NCBI RefSeq assembly: GCF_016862915.1 | Contig: NZ_BONW01000002.1 | Span: 124,001 to 188,000, forward strand | DNA from: Plantactinospora endophytica | GTDB taxonomy: Bacteria > Actinomycetota > Actinomycetes > Mycobacteriales > Micromonosporaceae | Direction: 5' to 3' | Length of the DNA: 64,000 nt | Part shown: one piece after another, positions 8,910 through 17,324 of the stretch | How the letters are laid out: every line of letters starts with the position of its first letter | Numbering within the stretch: the first letter of the stretch is position 1 | Program-made: the position numbers and the translations under genes | Notes under the pieces: generated by a model | Database searches by the model: none | What the model was told of the DNA's origin: nothing | The model's input: only the letters and a program-made list of their open reading frames with translations

Positions 8910-10115
8910 GAGCCGCAGCCGGGCCCGTACCCGCCAGCCGGGGCCGTCGGGCCGGGGACCGGCCTCGACCTCGCCGCCGTACGCCGTGGCCCGTTCGATC
9001 ATCCCAGCCAGTCCGTGCCCGTCGCCCGCACCGGGCGTGGCGGTACGCCCAGCGCCGTCGTCGACGATCTCCAGGTGCAGGCCGTCCGGCCGGAAGTCCA
9101 GCCGGATCCGCACCTCGGCGGCCGGGCCGGCATGCTTCAACGTGTTGGTGAGCGCCTCCTGAACGATCCGGTACGCGGCGAGCCCGACACCCGGACCGCA
9201 CTCCGTCGGTGCACCGTCGACGGTCAGTCCGATTCGCGGTCCGGCGGAGCGTACCTGCGCCACCAGCGCCGCCAGGTCGTCCAGTCCCGGCTGGGGTGCA
9301 CGGCCGACGGCGTCGTCGCGGAGCAGGCCGAGCAGCCGACGCATCTCGCCGAGCGCCTGCCGCCCGGTCGCCGACACCTGTGCCATCGTCTCGGCGGCCC
9401 GCTCGGGCGCCGTACCGGCGGCGTAGCTGGCGCCGTCGGCGAGCGCGACCATCACGGCGAGGTTGTGCGCCACGATGTCGTGCAGGTCCCGGGCGATCCG
9501 GGCGCGTTCTGCGGCGACGGCGAGCCGGGCCCGCTGGTCCCGTTCCCGCTCCAGCCGGCGGGCCCGCTCCTCCAACTCGGCCAGGTACGCCCGCCGGATC
9601 CGGACCGTGATCCCGAGCAGCACCGTCGCGGCGAGACCGCAGGTGACGAATCCCAGCGCGGTCCAGTGCGGCCCGCCCGGCAGCAGGAGTACGGCTGCCG
9701 GGATCTCGGTGGCGGCGAGGATCGGCCAGACGTAACGCTGGGGGCGGTACCGGGCGACGGTGTAGATCGCCACCGCGACGACGAGTTCCGGATGTATCCC
9801 GTTGACCCGGATCCCCTCCAGCACCGCCGAGACGACCGCGAGGCCGTACACCGACCAGCAGACCAGTACCGGGGCCCGGCGTCGCCAGACCAGCGGGGCG
9901 TGCACGGCGCCGAACCACAGCCAGGCGGCGACGCCGGTGTCGGCGAGTGCCACCGGTCCGCTGACCAGCCCGAGCAGCACGACCAGGCCGGCGTCCACCC
10001 AGCGGGGATGGCGCCGGAGCCGGTCCCGGAGCCCGCGCAACACCGCCGGCCCGAACTCGTCCACGGGCCGGACCGAACCCGCGCCGGAACGCGGGGCCGG
10101 TGGAACGTCCCGCAT
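8889..10115 (-). CDS. Sensor histidine kinase (HisKA_3 / DesK-LiaS type)
   Basis: 408 residues. Five or six membrane helices occupy roughly residues 35-160 without a large extracytoplasmic loop, then a coiled-coil linker leads to the HisKA_3 dimerisation helix with phosphoacceptor His in ARIARDLHDIVAHNL and a HATPase domain (N box QEALTNTLKHA, G boxes DDGAGR and GDGHGLAGM). This architecture senses membrane or envelope signals. It is followed by its response regulator, and preceded on the same strand by an ABC exporter. The 3' end is embedded in a short tandem repeat. Confidence 0.92.
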   Translation of the reverse strand: MRDVPPAPRSGAGSVRPVDEFGPAVLRGLRDRLRRHPRWVDAGLVVLLGLVSGPVALADTGVAAWLWFGAVHAPLVWRRRAPVLVCWSVYGLAVVSAVLEGIRVNGIHPELVVAVAIYTVARYRPQRYVWPILAATEIPAAVLLLPGGPHWTALGFVTCGLAATVLLGITVRIRRAYLAELEERARRLERERDQRARLAVAAERARIARDLHDIVAHNLAVMVALADGASYAAGTAPERAAETMAQVSATGRQALGEMRRLLGLLRDDAVGRAPQPGLDDLAALVAQVRSAGPRIGLTVDGAPTECGPGVGLAAYRIVQEALTNTLKHAGPAAEVRIRLDFRPDGLHLEIVDDGAGRTATPGAGDGHGLAGMIERATAYGGEVEAGPRPDGPGWRVRARLRLDDEKPT

Positions 10116-10162
10116 CGGATCACCTCCTCCTCGGCTCGGCCCGCCGGTCGCCCGTCCTGTCG

Positions 10163-10282
10163 GTGGAATGGTCGCCCCGTCCCGTCGGCGAAGTGGCCAA
10201 CCATCCCGGCCGTGGAGTGGCCAACCGCCCCGGCCGTGGAGCGGTCAACCGTTCCAGCCGTGGAGTGGTCAACCGTCCCGGC
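10163..10282. repeat. Five tandem 24-bp copies covering the 3' end of the permease gene
   Basis: Units start at 10163, 10187, 10211, 10235 and 10259; the last three are nearly identical (cgtggagtggtcaaccgtcc-type). The permease stop codon (10269-10271) lies in the unit nearest the gene, and decay increases with distance from it. No clear hairpin in a single unit. Confidence 0.85.
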
Positions 10283-11051
10283 GGCGGAGTACGGCGACCC
10301 CGCCGAGCAGCAGTGCGGCGGCCCAGCCGACCAGCACCGTGACGGCGGCGCCGGGCGTCAGCATCTCGAACGGGGCGCCGTCGCCGTGCAGGGAGTACAT
10401 GGCCTGGCCGGCCAGGGCCGGCACGAACTTCAGCACCTTCTCCTCACGCTCGCCGGGCAGTACCGGTCCGAGCAGCACCGGTACGACCATCAGTAGCACC
10501 ACCAGCGTGGTGATCGCCCCGGCGGTATGCCGCAGCATCGCACCGATGCCGAGCCCGAGCAGCCCCATCAGCACCGCCGCACCGGCGGCCCCGGCGATCG
10601 CGCGCGGCACGGCCGGGTCGCCCAGGGTGGCGCCGTCCGGGCCGATCCCGGCCTGGCAGGCCAGGAACGCGGCGAGACAGGTGACCGCCAGTACCGGCGC
10701 GGTGAGCCCGATCAACGCGACCGCCTTCGCACCGAGCACCGGCCAGCGCCGGGGTACGGCGGTCAGGGTGGCCCGGATCGCGCCGCTGCCGTACTCGCCG
10801 GAGATCTGGAGTATCCCGAACACGCCGATCACCAGCATCAGGAAGTCCATCGGCAGCAGCGCCACCGCGACCGCGTCGGCCACGCTCGGGGCCGGCTCGC
10901 CGGACTGCACCGAGCGGCGTACGCCGTAACCGATGGCGGCGGCCAGTCCCACCGCGAGCAGCAGCACCGTACCCAGGGTCAGCCAGGTGGACCGGAGTGA
11001 CCGGAGCTTGGTGAACTCCGAACGCACCACCCGGGCGAACGTGATCCTCAT
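10269..11051 (-). CDS. ABC-2 type exporter, membrane subunit
   Basis: 260 residues starting at an ATG that overlaps the stop codon of the ATPase gene (ATGA). After a cytoplasmic N-terminus (ITFARVVRSEFTKLRSLRST) there are six predicted membrane helices, including LTLGTVLLLAVGLAAAIGYG and LDVLLMVVPVLLGP-like stretches. The FTKLRSLRS start and spacing are typical of actinobacterial ABC-2 permeases that export lipids, peptides or antibiotics. It works with the ATPase encoded just upstream; the substrate is not evident. Confidence 0.88.
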   Translation of the reverse strand: MRITFARVVRSEFTKLRSLRSTWLTLGTVLLLAVGLAAAIGYGVRRSVQSGEPAPSVADAVAVALLPMDFLMLVIGVFGILQISGEYGSGAIRATLTAVPRRWPVLGAKAVALIGLTAPVLAVTCLAAFLACQAGIGPDGATLGDPAVPRAIAGAAGAAVLMGLLGLGIGAMLRHTAGAITTLVVLLMVVPVLLGPVLPGEREEKVLKFVPALAGQAMYSLHGDGAPFEMLTPGAAVTVLVGWAAALLLGGVAVLRRRDG

Positions 11052-11944
11052 CGGTACTCCACCGCCTCCCGGGTCAACTCCATGTACGCCTCCTCCAGCG
11101 ACGCCCGTCGCGGGGTCAGCTCGTGCAGGGCCAGCCCGCCGCCCCGGGCCAGCTCGCCGATTTTCTCCGCGCCCAGCCCGGCGGCCTGGAACAGACCCGG
11201 CTCTACGGCGGTCAGCGCGGCACCGTGCGCGGTGAGCAGCTCGGCGAGTTCGCCCGCGTCCGGCGAGCGGACCAGCACGCTGCCCACGGCGACCCGGGCG
11301 ATCAGGTCCGCGACGGTGGTGTCGGCGAGCAGCCGGCCCCGGCCGACGATCACCAGGTGTTCGGCGGTGACCGCCATCTCGCTCATCAGGTGGCTGGAGA
11401 CCAGCACGGTACGTCCCTCGGCGGCCAGCCCCTTGAGCAGGTTGCGCACCCAGAGCACCCCATCCGGGTCGAGCCCGTTGACCGGCTCGTCGAGGATCAC
11501 CACCGCCGGGTCGCCCAGCAGGGCGGCGGCGATCCCGAGCCGCTGCCCCATGCCGAGCGAGAAGCCGCCGGCCCGCCGGTCGGCGACGGTGCTCAGCCCG
11601 ACCGTCTCCAGTACCTCGTCGACCCGTCCCCGGCCGATCCCGTGCGTCTGGGCCAGCGCCAGCAGGTGGTTGCGGGCACTGCGGCCCCGGTGCACCGCCT
11701 TGGCGTCGAGCAGGGAACCGACCTGGCACAGTGGTGCCGGGTGTTCGCGGTAGGGACGGCCGGCCACGGTGACCGTGCCGGCGGTCGGCCGGTCCAACCC
11801 CACGATCATCCGCATGGTGGTGGACTTGCCGGCCCCGTTCGGGCCGAGGAACCCGGTGACCTGACCGGGGGCGACCGTGAACGACAGTTCGTCGACGGCG
11901 AGGGTGCCGCCGAAGCGCTTGGTCAGCGCCTGTGCCTCAATCAT
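11048..11944 (-). CDS. ABC-2 type exporter, ATP-binding subunit
   Basis: 298 residues from the ATG at 11944; an in-frame GTG at 11962 would add six. Walker A is GPNGAGKSTTMRM, the signature loop is LGMGQRLGIAAAL (a Q/M variant of LSGGQ seen in this exporter family) and Walker B is VVILDEPVNGLD. The C-terminal ~80 residues form the extra domain found in DrrA/BcrA-like exporters. It is translationally coupled to the permease through a 4-base overlap and probably regulated by the downstream two-component system. Confidence 0.9.
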   Translation of the reverse strand: MIEAQALTKRFGGTLAVDELSFTVAPGQVTGFLGPNGAGKSTTMRMIVGLDRPTAGTVTVAGRPYREHPAPLCQVGSLLDAKAVHRGRSARNHLLALAQTHGIGRGRVDEVLETVGLSTVADRRAGGFSLGMGQRLGIAAALLGDPAVVILDEPVNGLDPDGVLWVRNLLKGLAAEGRTVLVSSHLMSEMAVTAEHLVIVGRGRLLADTTVADLIARVAVGSVLVRSPDAGELAELLTAHGAALTAVEPGLFQAAGLGAEKIGELARGGGLALHELTPRRASLEEAYMELTREAVEYR

Positions 11945-12052
11945 GACCTCGACGCTAGGCACGGCCGGGCCGCCCGCCGACCGCCCCGAGGCTGGTCGTC
12001 GGCGTCCCGGCCGTACGCCTGAAGTCGTACGCCGTCCTCCCCGGAGGGGGTG

Positions 12053-13873
12053 CTATCGGCGGAGTCGCCAGGTGAGGCCGTGGCCGTACGGGTAGCGGAC
12101 GGCGGTCGGGTCGGCCGGGTCCGGGACGCTGACCGGCAGCTTGCCGGCCGGCGCGACCTCTCCGGTGAGTACCCGGGTCAGCGCCTCCATCGACGCCTTC
12201 GTGTAGCCGAACGTGCTGAGCTGGGTCGGCACGTCGTCGAAGTGCCCGACGTCGTACGCGTCCCGCACCGCGACCACCACCACCGGCTTTCCGGTGGCGG
12301 CCAGCGCGTGCACCAGCTTCTGCTGCCGGGCGTTCGGGTCGCTGACGGTGGTGTCGAAGGACTTCTGGGTCAGCACGATGGTCAGGTCGTTGGCCTGGGC
12401 CGCCGCCACCGCCTCGGCGATCTTCGCGTCGTTCGGGAGCCCGGTCGGCAGCGCCGTGCTCCGGTTGCCCCGGGCGGTCAGTCCGGCGGCGAGGGTGCCG
12501 ACGTTGTCGAAGGCGCTGGAGTTCCAGCCGGTGACCAGCACCGACCGGTCGGCCCGGGGCAGCGGCAGCAGTTTCGCGTCGTTGCGCAGCACGGTCACCG
12601 TACGGTCGGCGATCTTCCGAAGTTCGGCCTGGTGGGCGGGCTGGCCGACGATCCGTTCGGCGCCGGCCGGGTCGACCGGCGGCACCCCGTCGAGTACGCC
12701 CCGGCGCTGCTTGACGGTGAGGATCCGGCGTACCGACTGGTCGATCCGGGCCTCGGGAAGTTCGCCGGAGGCGACCGCGGCCAGCACGGAGTTGACCGCC
12801 AGGTCCAGGTTCGGCGGCATCAGCAGCAGGTCGGCGCCGGCCTTGAGGGCGAGCACGGGTACCCGGTCGTCGCCGTACTTCTGCCGTACCCCGGCCATGG
12901 CGAGCGAGTCGGTGACCACCACGCCCCGGAAGCCGAGCTGCTCGCGGAGCAGTCCGGTGAGGATCGGCGGGGAGAGCGTGGCCGGGTCGCCGGAGGCGTC
13001 CAGCGAGGGTACGACGATGTGCGCCGTCATGATGGTGTCGACTCCGGCGGCGATGGCGGCCCGGAACGGCGGTGCGTCCAGCCGCTGCCACTCGGCCCGG
13101 GTGTGGTGGATCACCGGCAGTGCGGTGTGGCTGTCGTCGCGGGTGTCGCCGTGTCCGGGGAAGTGCTTGGCGGCCACGCTCACCCCGGCACCGGACTGGA
13201 ATCCGAGCACCTGGGCGGCGGTCATCCCGGCCACCAGCAGCGGGTCGGAGCCGAAGGAGCGTACCCCGATCACCGGGTTGGCCGGGTTGACGTTGACGTC
13301 GGCCGACGGTGCCCACGCCTGCTGGATGCCGACGGCCGCCAGCTCCCGCCCGGTGATCCGGGCCGCCGAGTACGCGTCGACCAGGCTGCGGCCGGCGCCC
13401 AGCGCCATGTTGCCGGGGAAGAGGGTGGCCGGGGCCGGCAGCCGCTGCACGATGCCGTGCTCCTGGTCGGTGGAGACGAGCAGCGGGATGCGGGGCCCAC
13501 TGGCGGCGGCGCTCGCCTGGAGCCCGTTGGAGAGTTCGGCGATCTGCCGAGGCGAGTCGAGGTTGTGCGACCAGGAGAAGTAGATGACCCCGCCGAGGTG
13601 GTACTTCGCCACCACCTCGGCCCCGGTGCCGACGCCGTACGCCTGGCGGTTGGCGGTGGCGTCGGCGGCGCTCGGCGCGGTGGCGGAGCCGCCGTAGACG
13701 TAGGTGGCGAAGAGCTGGCCGACCTTCTCCGGCAGGCTCATCCGGGCGATCAGCCGGTCCACAGGGGACGGTTTGCCGGCCGCCGTGCCGGCCCGGGCGG
13801 GTGGACCGATGCCCACGCCCGCGGCGACGAGCAGTGCGCTCGCGACGGTCGATGCCAGTAGCCGGCTCCGCAT
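12053..13873 (-). CDS. Secreted GH3 beta-N-acetylglucosaminidase (NagZ-like)
   Basis: 606 residues with a signal peptide (RLLASTVASALLVAAGVG, cleavage near residue 28). The barrel domain has the NagZ signature KHFPGHGDTRDDSHTALP, with the Asp247/His249 acid-base dyad peculiar to GH3 N-acetylglucosaminidases, and the nucleophile Asp322 in VVTDSLAMAGV. A C-terminal alpha/beta sandwich of ~200 residues follows, as in Gram-positive NagZ. It should release GlcNAc from muropeptides outside the cell. A clear GGGAGG ribosome site precedes the ATG. The divergent neighbour is a secreted beta-lactamase-fold hydrolase, supporting a role in wall turnover. Confidence 0.9.
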   Translation of the reverse strand: MRSRLLASTVASALLVAAGVGIGPPARAGTAAGKPSPVDRLIARMSLPEKVGQLFATYVYGGSATAPSAADATANRQAYGVGTGAEVVAKYHLGGVIYFSWSHNLDSPRQIAELSNGLQASAAASGPRIPLLVSTDQEHGIVQRLPAPATLFPGNMALGAGRSLVDAYSAARITGRELAAVGIQQAWAPSADVNVNPANPVIGVRSFGSDPLLVAGMTAAQVLGFQSGAGVSVAAKHFPGHGDTRDDSHTALPVIHHTRAEWQRLDAPPFRAAIAAGVDTIMTAHIVVPSLDASGDPATLSPPILTGLLREQLGFRGVVVTDSLAMAGVRQKYGDDRVPVLALKAGADLLLMPPNLDLAVNSVLAAVASGELPEARIDQSVRRILTVKQRRGVLDGVPPVDPAGAERIVGQPAHQAELRKIADRTVTVLRNDAKLLPLPRADRSVLVTGWNSSAFDNVGTLAAGLTARGNRSTALPTGLPNDAKIAEAVAAAQANDLTIVLTQKSFDTTVSDPNARQQKLVHALAATGKPVVVVAVRDAYDVGHFDDVPTQLSTFGYTKASMEALTRVLTGEVAPAGKLPVSVPDPADPTAVRYPYGHGLTWRLRR

Positions 13874-13933
13874 GGCGCCTCCCGGTGATTCATCCGACCC
13901 TATAAATTAGTCGTCCGCCCCGGTGCTGGGCAA

Positions 13934-13972
13934 GAAGCTTCCCTGTTATTGCCAAGGTCGAAGGAAAGCTTC
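13934..13972. promoter_or_regulatory. Paired AAGCTT elements between nagZ-like and hydrolase genes
   Basis: In the 165-base divergent intergenic region, GAAGCTTCC (13934-13942) and GGAAAGCTTC (13963-13972) form an imperfect inverted pair whose palindromic cores are 31 bases apart, three helical turns. An AT-rich segment (CCTATAAATTAG, near 13901) probably holds the -10 of the leftward gene. A shared operator is possible but not proven. Confidence 0.35.
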
Positions 13973-14038
13973 ATCCTGGTCTGAGTCGTGGTCGACGAGG
14001 TCGGTCGATGGCTGGCAAGCTGACAGGGAGGTGCGACG

Positions 14039-15964
14039 ATGCGTCGTCGGAGGATCGGCACCAGCGTCATCGGGACCGGAACCGGCATGGTTCTCCTGGT
14101 CACGGCCCTGGCCGTGCCACAACCAGCACTCGCCGGCCCGAAGGTCGGCCAGATGGTCACCGGCCCGAAGGTAGGTCAGGCGGTCGCCGGCCCGAAGGTA
14201 GGTCAGTTGGTCGCCGGGCCGAAGGTCGGCCAGGTGGTGGGCGGTGTGCAGCGGGTGGGCCGGCAGGACGGGCCGCCGGCCGTCGACCCCGACGACATCC
14301 GTTTCCAGCGGCGCGCGCTGCGGACCGGCCGGCCGCAGGAGGTCGGGCTGCTTCCCGAGTACGTCGACAGGCTGCGCGCCGACGCCGAGGCGTACCTCAC
14401 GCCGACCCCGGACCACCCCAACTTCCCCACGTACGCCGGAGCGGTGCTGCTCGCCGCCAAGGACGGCGTGGTGGTCCGGCACGACGCGCTCGGCATGGCG
14501 GTGAAATACGAATCGGTCGGGCCGGCACCCGGCCGGGTCGGGGTCGAGTTGCCGGCCGACCAGCAGATCCCGATGCGCAGGGACACCATCTTCGACCTCG
14601 CCTCGATCTCCAAGCTCTTCACCACTGTGGTGGCACTGCGTCAGGTCGAGCGCGGCACGATCGACCTGGACGCGCCGGTGGTGCGCTACCTGCCGGAGTT
14701 CGCCGCCGGTGGCAAGGAGGCGGTGACGGTCCGGATGCTGCTCACCCACACCGGCGGGCTGCCCGCGTTTGCTCCACTGTGGAGTGCCTATCCGACCCCG
14801 GAGGCCCGGGAGGCAGCCGCCCTGGCCACCCCGTTCGCCGCCGGTGCCACCCCCGGCAACCAGTACGTCTACTCCGACCTCGGGCTGATCGCGCTCGGCG
14901 TACTCGTGGAAAGGGTGACCGGCCGCCCGCTGGAACACCTCGTCGCCGCCGAGGTGACCGGGCCGCTGCGGATGCACGACACCGGCTACAACCCGGCACC
15001 GGCGCTGCGGCACCGGATCGCCGCCACCGAATACCAGCCGTACGCGAACCGGGGCATAGTCTGGGGCGAGGTGCACGACGAGAACGCCTGGGCGCTGGGT
15101 GGGGTGGCCGGGCACGCCGGACTCTTCTCCACCGCCGCCGACCTGGCGATCTTCTGCCAGATGCTGCTGAACGGCGGCGAATACCGGGGCGCCCGGATCC
15201 TCCGCGAGTCCACCGTGCGGGACATGCTGGTCAACTACAACGCCGGGCTGGAAACCCGCTATCCGGACAGCGACCGAGGGCTCGGCTTCGAGCTGAACAA
15301 GCACGGCTACATGGGGCCGCTCGCCTCGCCGGTCACCTTCGGGCACACCGGGTTCACCGGTACCTCGATCGTGGTCGACCCGCTGTCGCAGACCTTCCTG
15401 ATCCTGCTCACCAACCGGGTACATCCGGACCGGAACTGGGGTACCAACACGGTCGCCCGGCGGGCGCTGGCCCGCGACCTCGCGTACGCGATCCCGGTCC
15501 GGCCGCCGCTGGGCGGCACCGCCTGGCGCGCGGACGACCGCGACGGCGGCAGCGTCACCCTCACCGCGCCGCTGCGCCGCGCCGCCGGCCGGGCTGCGGT
15601 GGCCAGCTTCCGACTCTGGTACGACACCGAGCCGCGCTACGACGTGCTGCACTTCCAGACCTCGGCGGACGGTGGCGAGACCTGGACGCCGGTCGACGTG
15701 ACCCTGCTCGGGTTGACCGGCCGGTGGACCGCCGAGGGATCGGTCACCGGCTACGGCGGCCGGCGCTGGTGGCAGGCGCTCGCCGAACTGCCCGTCGGCA
15801 CCACCCACCTGCGCTGGAGCTACGCCACCGACGCCACCTCCCGAGGCCGGGGCGTGTACGTCGACGCGCTGCTCGCGGTCGGCACCAACGGTCTGCTCTT
15901 CTCCGGCGAGGGCACCGACGCCACCCGCTTCACCGCCACCGGCTGGACCCCCTCCGACCGCTGA
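14039..15964 (+). CDS. Secreted serine hydrolase of the beta-lactamase (class C) family
   Basis: 641 residues with signal peptide (GMVLLVTALAVPQPALAG). Immediately after it come four 9-residue repeats G-P-K-V-G-Q-x-V-x. The hydrolase domain (about 105-490) has the nucleophile motif Ser189-I-S-Lys192 (DLASISKLF), YSD in place of YxN, and HTGFTGTS near residue 440 as the KTG-like element. The last ~130 residues are a beta-rich extra domain. Class C-like family members include DD-peptidases, esterases and muropeptide amidases. A GGGAGG site precedes the ATG. Its divergent partner is a NagZ-like enzyme, and a hydrolase of this family also accompanies nagZ in the Bacillus MurNAc recycling cluster. 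Confidence 0.88.
   Translation: MRRRRIGTSVIGTGTGMVLLVTALAVPQPALAGPKVGQMVTGPKVGQAVAGPKVGQLVAGPKVGQVVGGVQRVGRQDGPPAVDPDDIRFQRRALRTGRPQEVGLLPEYVDRLRADAEAYLTPTPDHPNFPTYAGAVLLAAKDGVVVRHDALGMAVKYESVGPAPGRVGVELPADQQIPMRRDTIFDLASISKLFTTVVALRQVERGTIDLDAPVVRYLPEFAAGGKEAVTVRMLLTHTGGLPAFAPLWSAYPTPEAREAAALATPFAAGATPGNQYVYSDLGLIALGVLVERVTGRPLEHLVAAEVTGPLRMHDTGYNPAPALRHRIAATEYQPYANRGIVWGEVHDENAWALGGVAGHAGLFSTAADLAIFCQMLLNGGEYRGARILRESTVRDMLVNYNAGLETRYPDSDRGLGFELNKHGYMGPLASPVTFGHTGFTGTSIVVDPLSQTFLILLTNRVHPDRNWGTNTVARRALARDLAYAIPVRPPLGGTAWRADDRDGGSVTLTAPLRRAAGRAAVASFRLWYDTEPRYDVLHFQTSADGGETWTPVDVTLLGLTGRWTAEGSVTGYGGRRWWQALAELPVGTTHLRWSYATDATSRGRGVYVDALLAVGTNGLLFSGEGTDATRFTATGWTPSDR
14135..14242 (+). repeat. 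Four in-frame 27-bp repeats (GPKVGQxVx)
   Basis: Four copies of nine codons directly after the signal peptide of the hydrolase: GPKVGQMVT, GPKVGQAVA, GPKVGQLVA, GPKVGQVVG. Third-base differences between copies show the unit has been kept at protein level. Confidence 0.92.
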
Positions 15965-16105
15965 CGCCGATCGCTCCGCGCCCCGTCCGCCCCGCGCTGG
16001 CGGCCACCTCGGGGTGGTGGGCGGTCGCCAAGGATCTTGGAGAATTGCGGTTCGTGGCTAACCACAACTTGCCGTGGATCTTGGGGCCCCGGATGTGTCC
16101 GGGCG

Positions 16106-16114
16106 TTGTCCACA
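16106..16114 (+). promoter_or_regulatory. Isolated DnaA-box-like TTGTCCACA
   Basis: One perfect copy of the actinobacterial DnaA-box consensus lies 17 bases before the AbiEi/DUF559 start. A single box is not an origin. The 166-base gap around it (15965-16130) also has two GGATCTTGG copies (from 16033 and 16077) and nothing else that I recognise. Confidence 0.3.
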
Positions 16115-16130
16115 GGCGGAGGGGTTGTCA

Positions 16131-17324
16131 TTGCGGGTGAGTGGGCGGGTCCGCACACTTGGTCGGGTGCCTGTCACTCCCCGTCAGCCTGTCCCTTCCG
16201 GTCAGCCTGTCACTCCCCGTCAACCGGGAATCGCCGTCGACGGCGGACAGCGGCCTCGTCAGCAGTCGCCGAAGCCACCTCGGCGGCCCGGCCTGCCGAG
16301 GCCGGCGAGCCTGCGGGGACCAGGGCTGCCAGGAATATCGGGACTGCCGGGACTTTCGGGACTGCCGGGACTGTCGGGGCTGCCGGCGGAGGATGCCGGC
16401 GAGCTCGACTGGCTGGCATTCGAACAGGCCGGCGTCCTGACGAGCGGCCAGGCGGAACGGCTGCTGGGCCGGGGAACTGTCCGTGGCCTGGTCAGGTCGG
16501 GTCGGTGGCGCTCGCTGTGTCGGGGCCTGCTGCTCACCGGAAACGGACGACTCACCCGTGACCAGCAGCTCTGGGTTGCCGTACTGGTTGCGGGGCAGGG
16601 GGCGGTACTGGCCGGGGCCACTGCCGCCGGCGAAGCGGGCGTACGCGGACTGCGGCGGGAGCCGCTGCACGTGCTGGTCCCCGCCGCCCGGCGCGCCTCC
16701 ACCGCACTGCGTCGGCTACCGCTCGACATGCCGGCCGTACTGGTACGGCGGACGGCGGTCCTGCCCGAGTCGCACCTGCAGCTCGGCAGGCCGACGCGTA
16801 CCACCACTGCTCGGGCGCTGGCCGATGCGGCGGGTTGGGCCCGCTCCGACGACGAGGCGCGGAGCATTCTCGCGGCCGGCTGCCAACAGCGGCGTACGAC
16901 GGCCGGCGAGATCCGTGCGGTGGCGGCCGAGCTGCCAAAACTGTGCCGACGGCCGTTGATCCTGCGTACGCTCGACGATGTCGAGGGCGGGGCACAGGCG
17001 CTCTCCGAGTTGGATTTCGTGGCGCTGTGCCGCCGGTTCCGACTGCCCGCCCCGGACCTTCAGCAGCATCGTGTGGACACCAGCGGGCGGAGGCGCTACC
17101 TGGACGCGTACTGGCGGCGGTGGCGGTTGCACGTCGAGGTGGACGGCGCACACCACATGGACGTACGCCATTGGGCGGCCGACCTGCGCCGGCAGAACGA
17201 GATTTGGATCGCGGGCGACCGCATCCTGCGGTTTCCGGCCTTCCTGGTTCGTAGCCGGCCGGCGGAGGTGGCCGGCCAGGTGCGGGCCGGGCTGGAAGCG
17301 GCCGGCTGGCGAGCCGACGCCTGA
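16131..17324 (+). CDS. AbiEi-like winged helix fused to DUF559 (Vsr-like) nuclease
   Basis: About 397 residues from a TTG with GGAGGGG six bases upstream; in-frame GTG codons at 16137 and 16167 are alternatives. The first ~85 residues are low complexity: two P-V-T-P-R-Q-P units and a collagen-like GLPGISGLPGLSGLP run. Residues ~90-180 resemble the AbiEi antitoxin N-terminal winged helix (WLAFEQAGVLTSGQAERLL, VRSGRWRSLCRGLLL). The C-terminus is a DUF559 PD-(D/E)xK nuclease: YLDAYWRRWRLHVEVDG with Asp, Glu and Asp in place, ending VLRF-like (ILRFPAFLV). Proteins of this plan are frequent, often multicopy, in actinobacteria; their target is unknown. Confidence 0.8.
   Translation: MRVSGRVRTLGRVPVTPRQPVPSGQPVTPRQPGIAVDGGQRPRQQSPKPPRRPGLPRPASLRGPGLPGISGLPGLSGLPGLSGLPAEDAGELDWLAFEQAGVLTSGQAERLLGRGTVRGLVRSGRWRSLCRGLLLTGNGRLTRDQQLWVAVLVAGQGAVLAGATAAGEAGVRGLRREPLHVLVPAARRASTALRRLPLDMPAVLVRRTAVLPESHLQLGRPTRTTTARALADAAGWARSDDEARSILAAGCQQRRTTAGEIRAVAAELPKLCRRPLILRTLDDVEGGAQALSELDFVALCRRFRLPAPDLQQHRVDTSGRRRYLDAYWRRWRLHVEVDGAHHMDVRHWAADLRRQNEIWIAGDRILRFPAFLVRSRPAEVAGQVRAGLEAAGWRADA

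Noticed and set aside
10163-10282. CRISPR array
   Set aside because: 24-bp units are directly adjacent without spacers and contain the end of a gene.
8214-10496. Open frame of 760 codons opposite the kinase and regulator
   Set aside because: Runs across three real genes on the other strand; protein text is antisense-like.
13946-15808. Open frame of 620 codons opposite the serine hydrolase
   Set aside because: The plus strand has signal peptide and catalytic motifs; the minus frame has none.
16106-16114. Replication origin
   Set aside because: Only one DnaA-like box; no cluster, no AT-rich unwinding region, no dnaA/dnaN genes.
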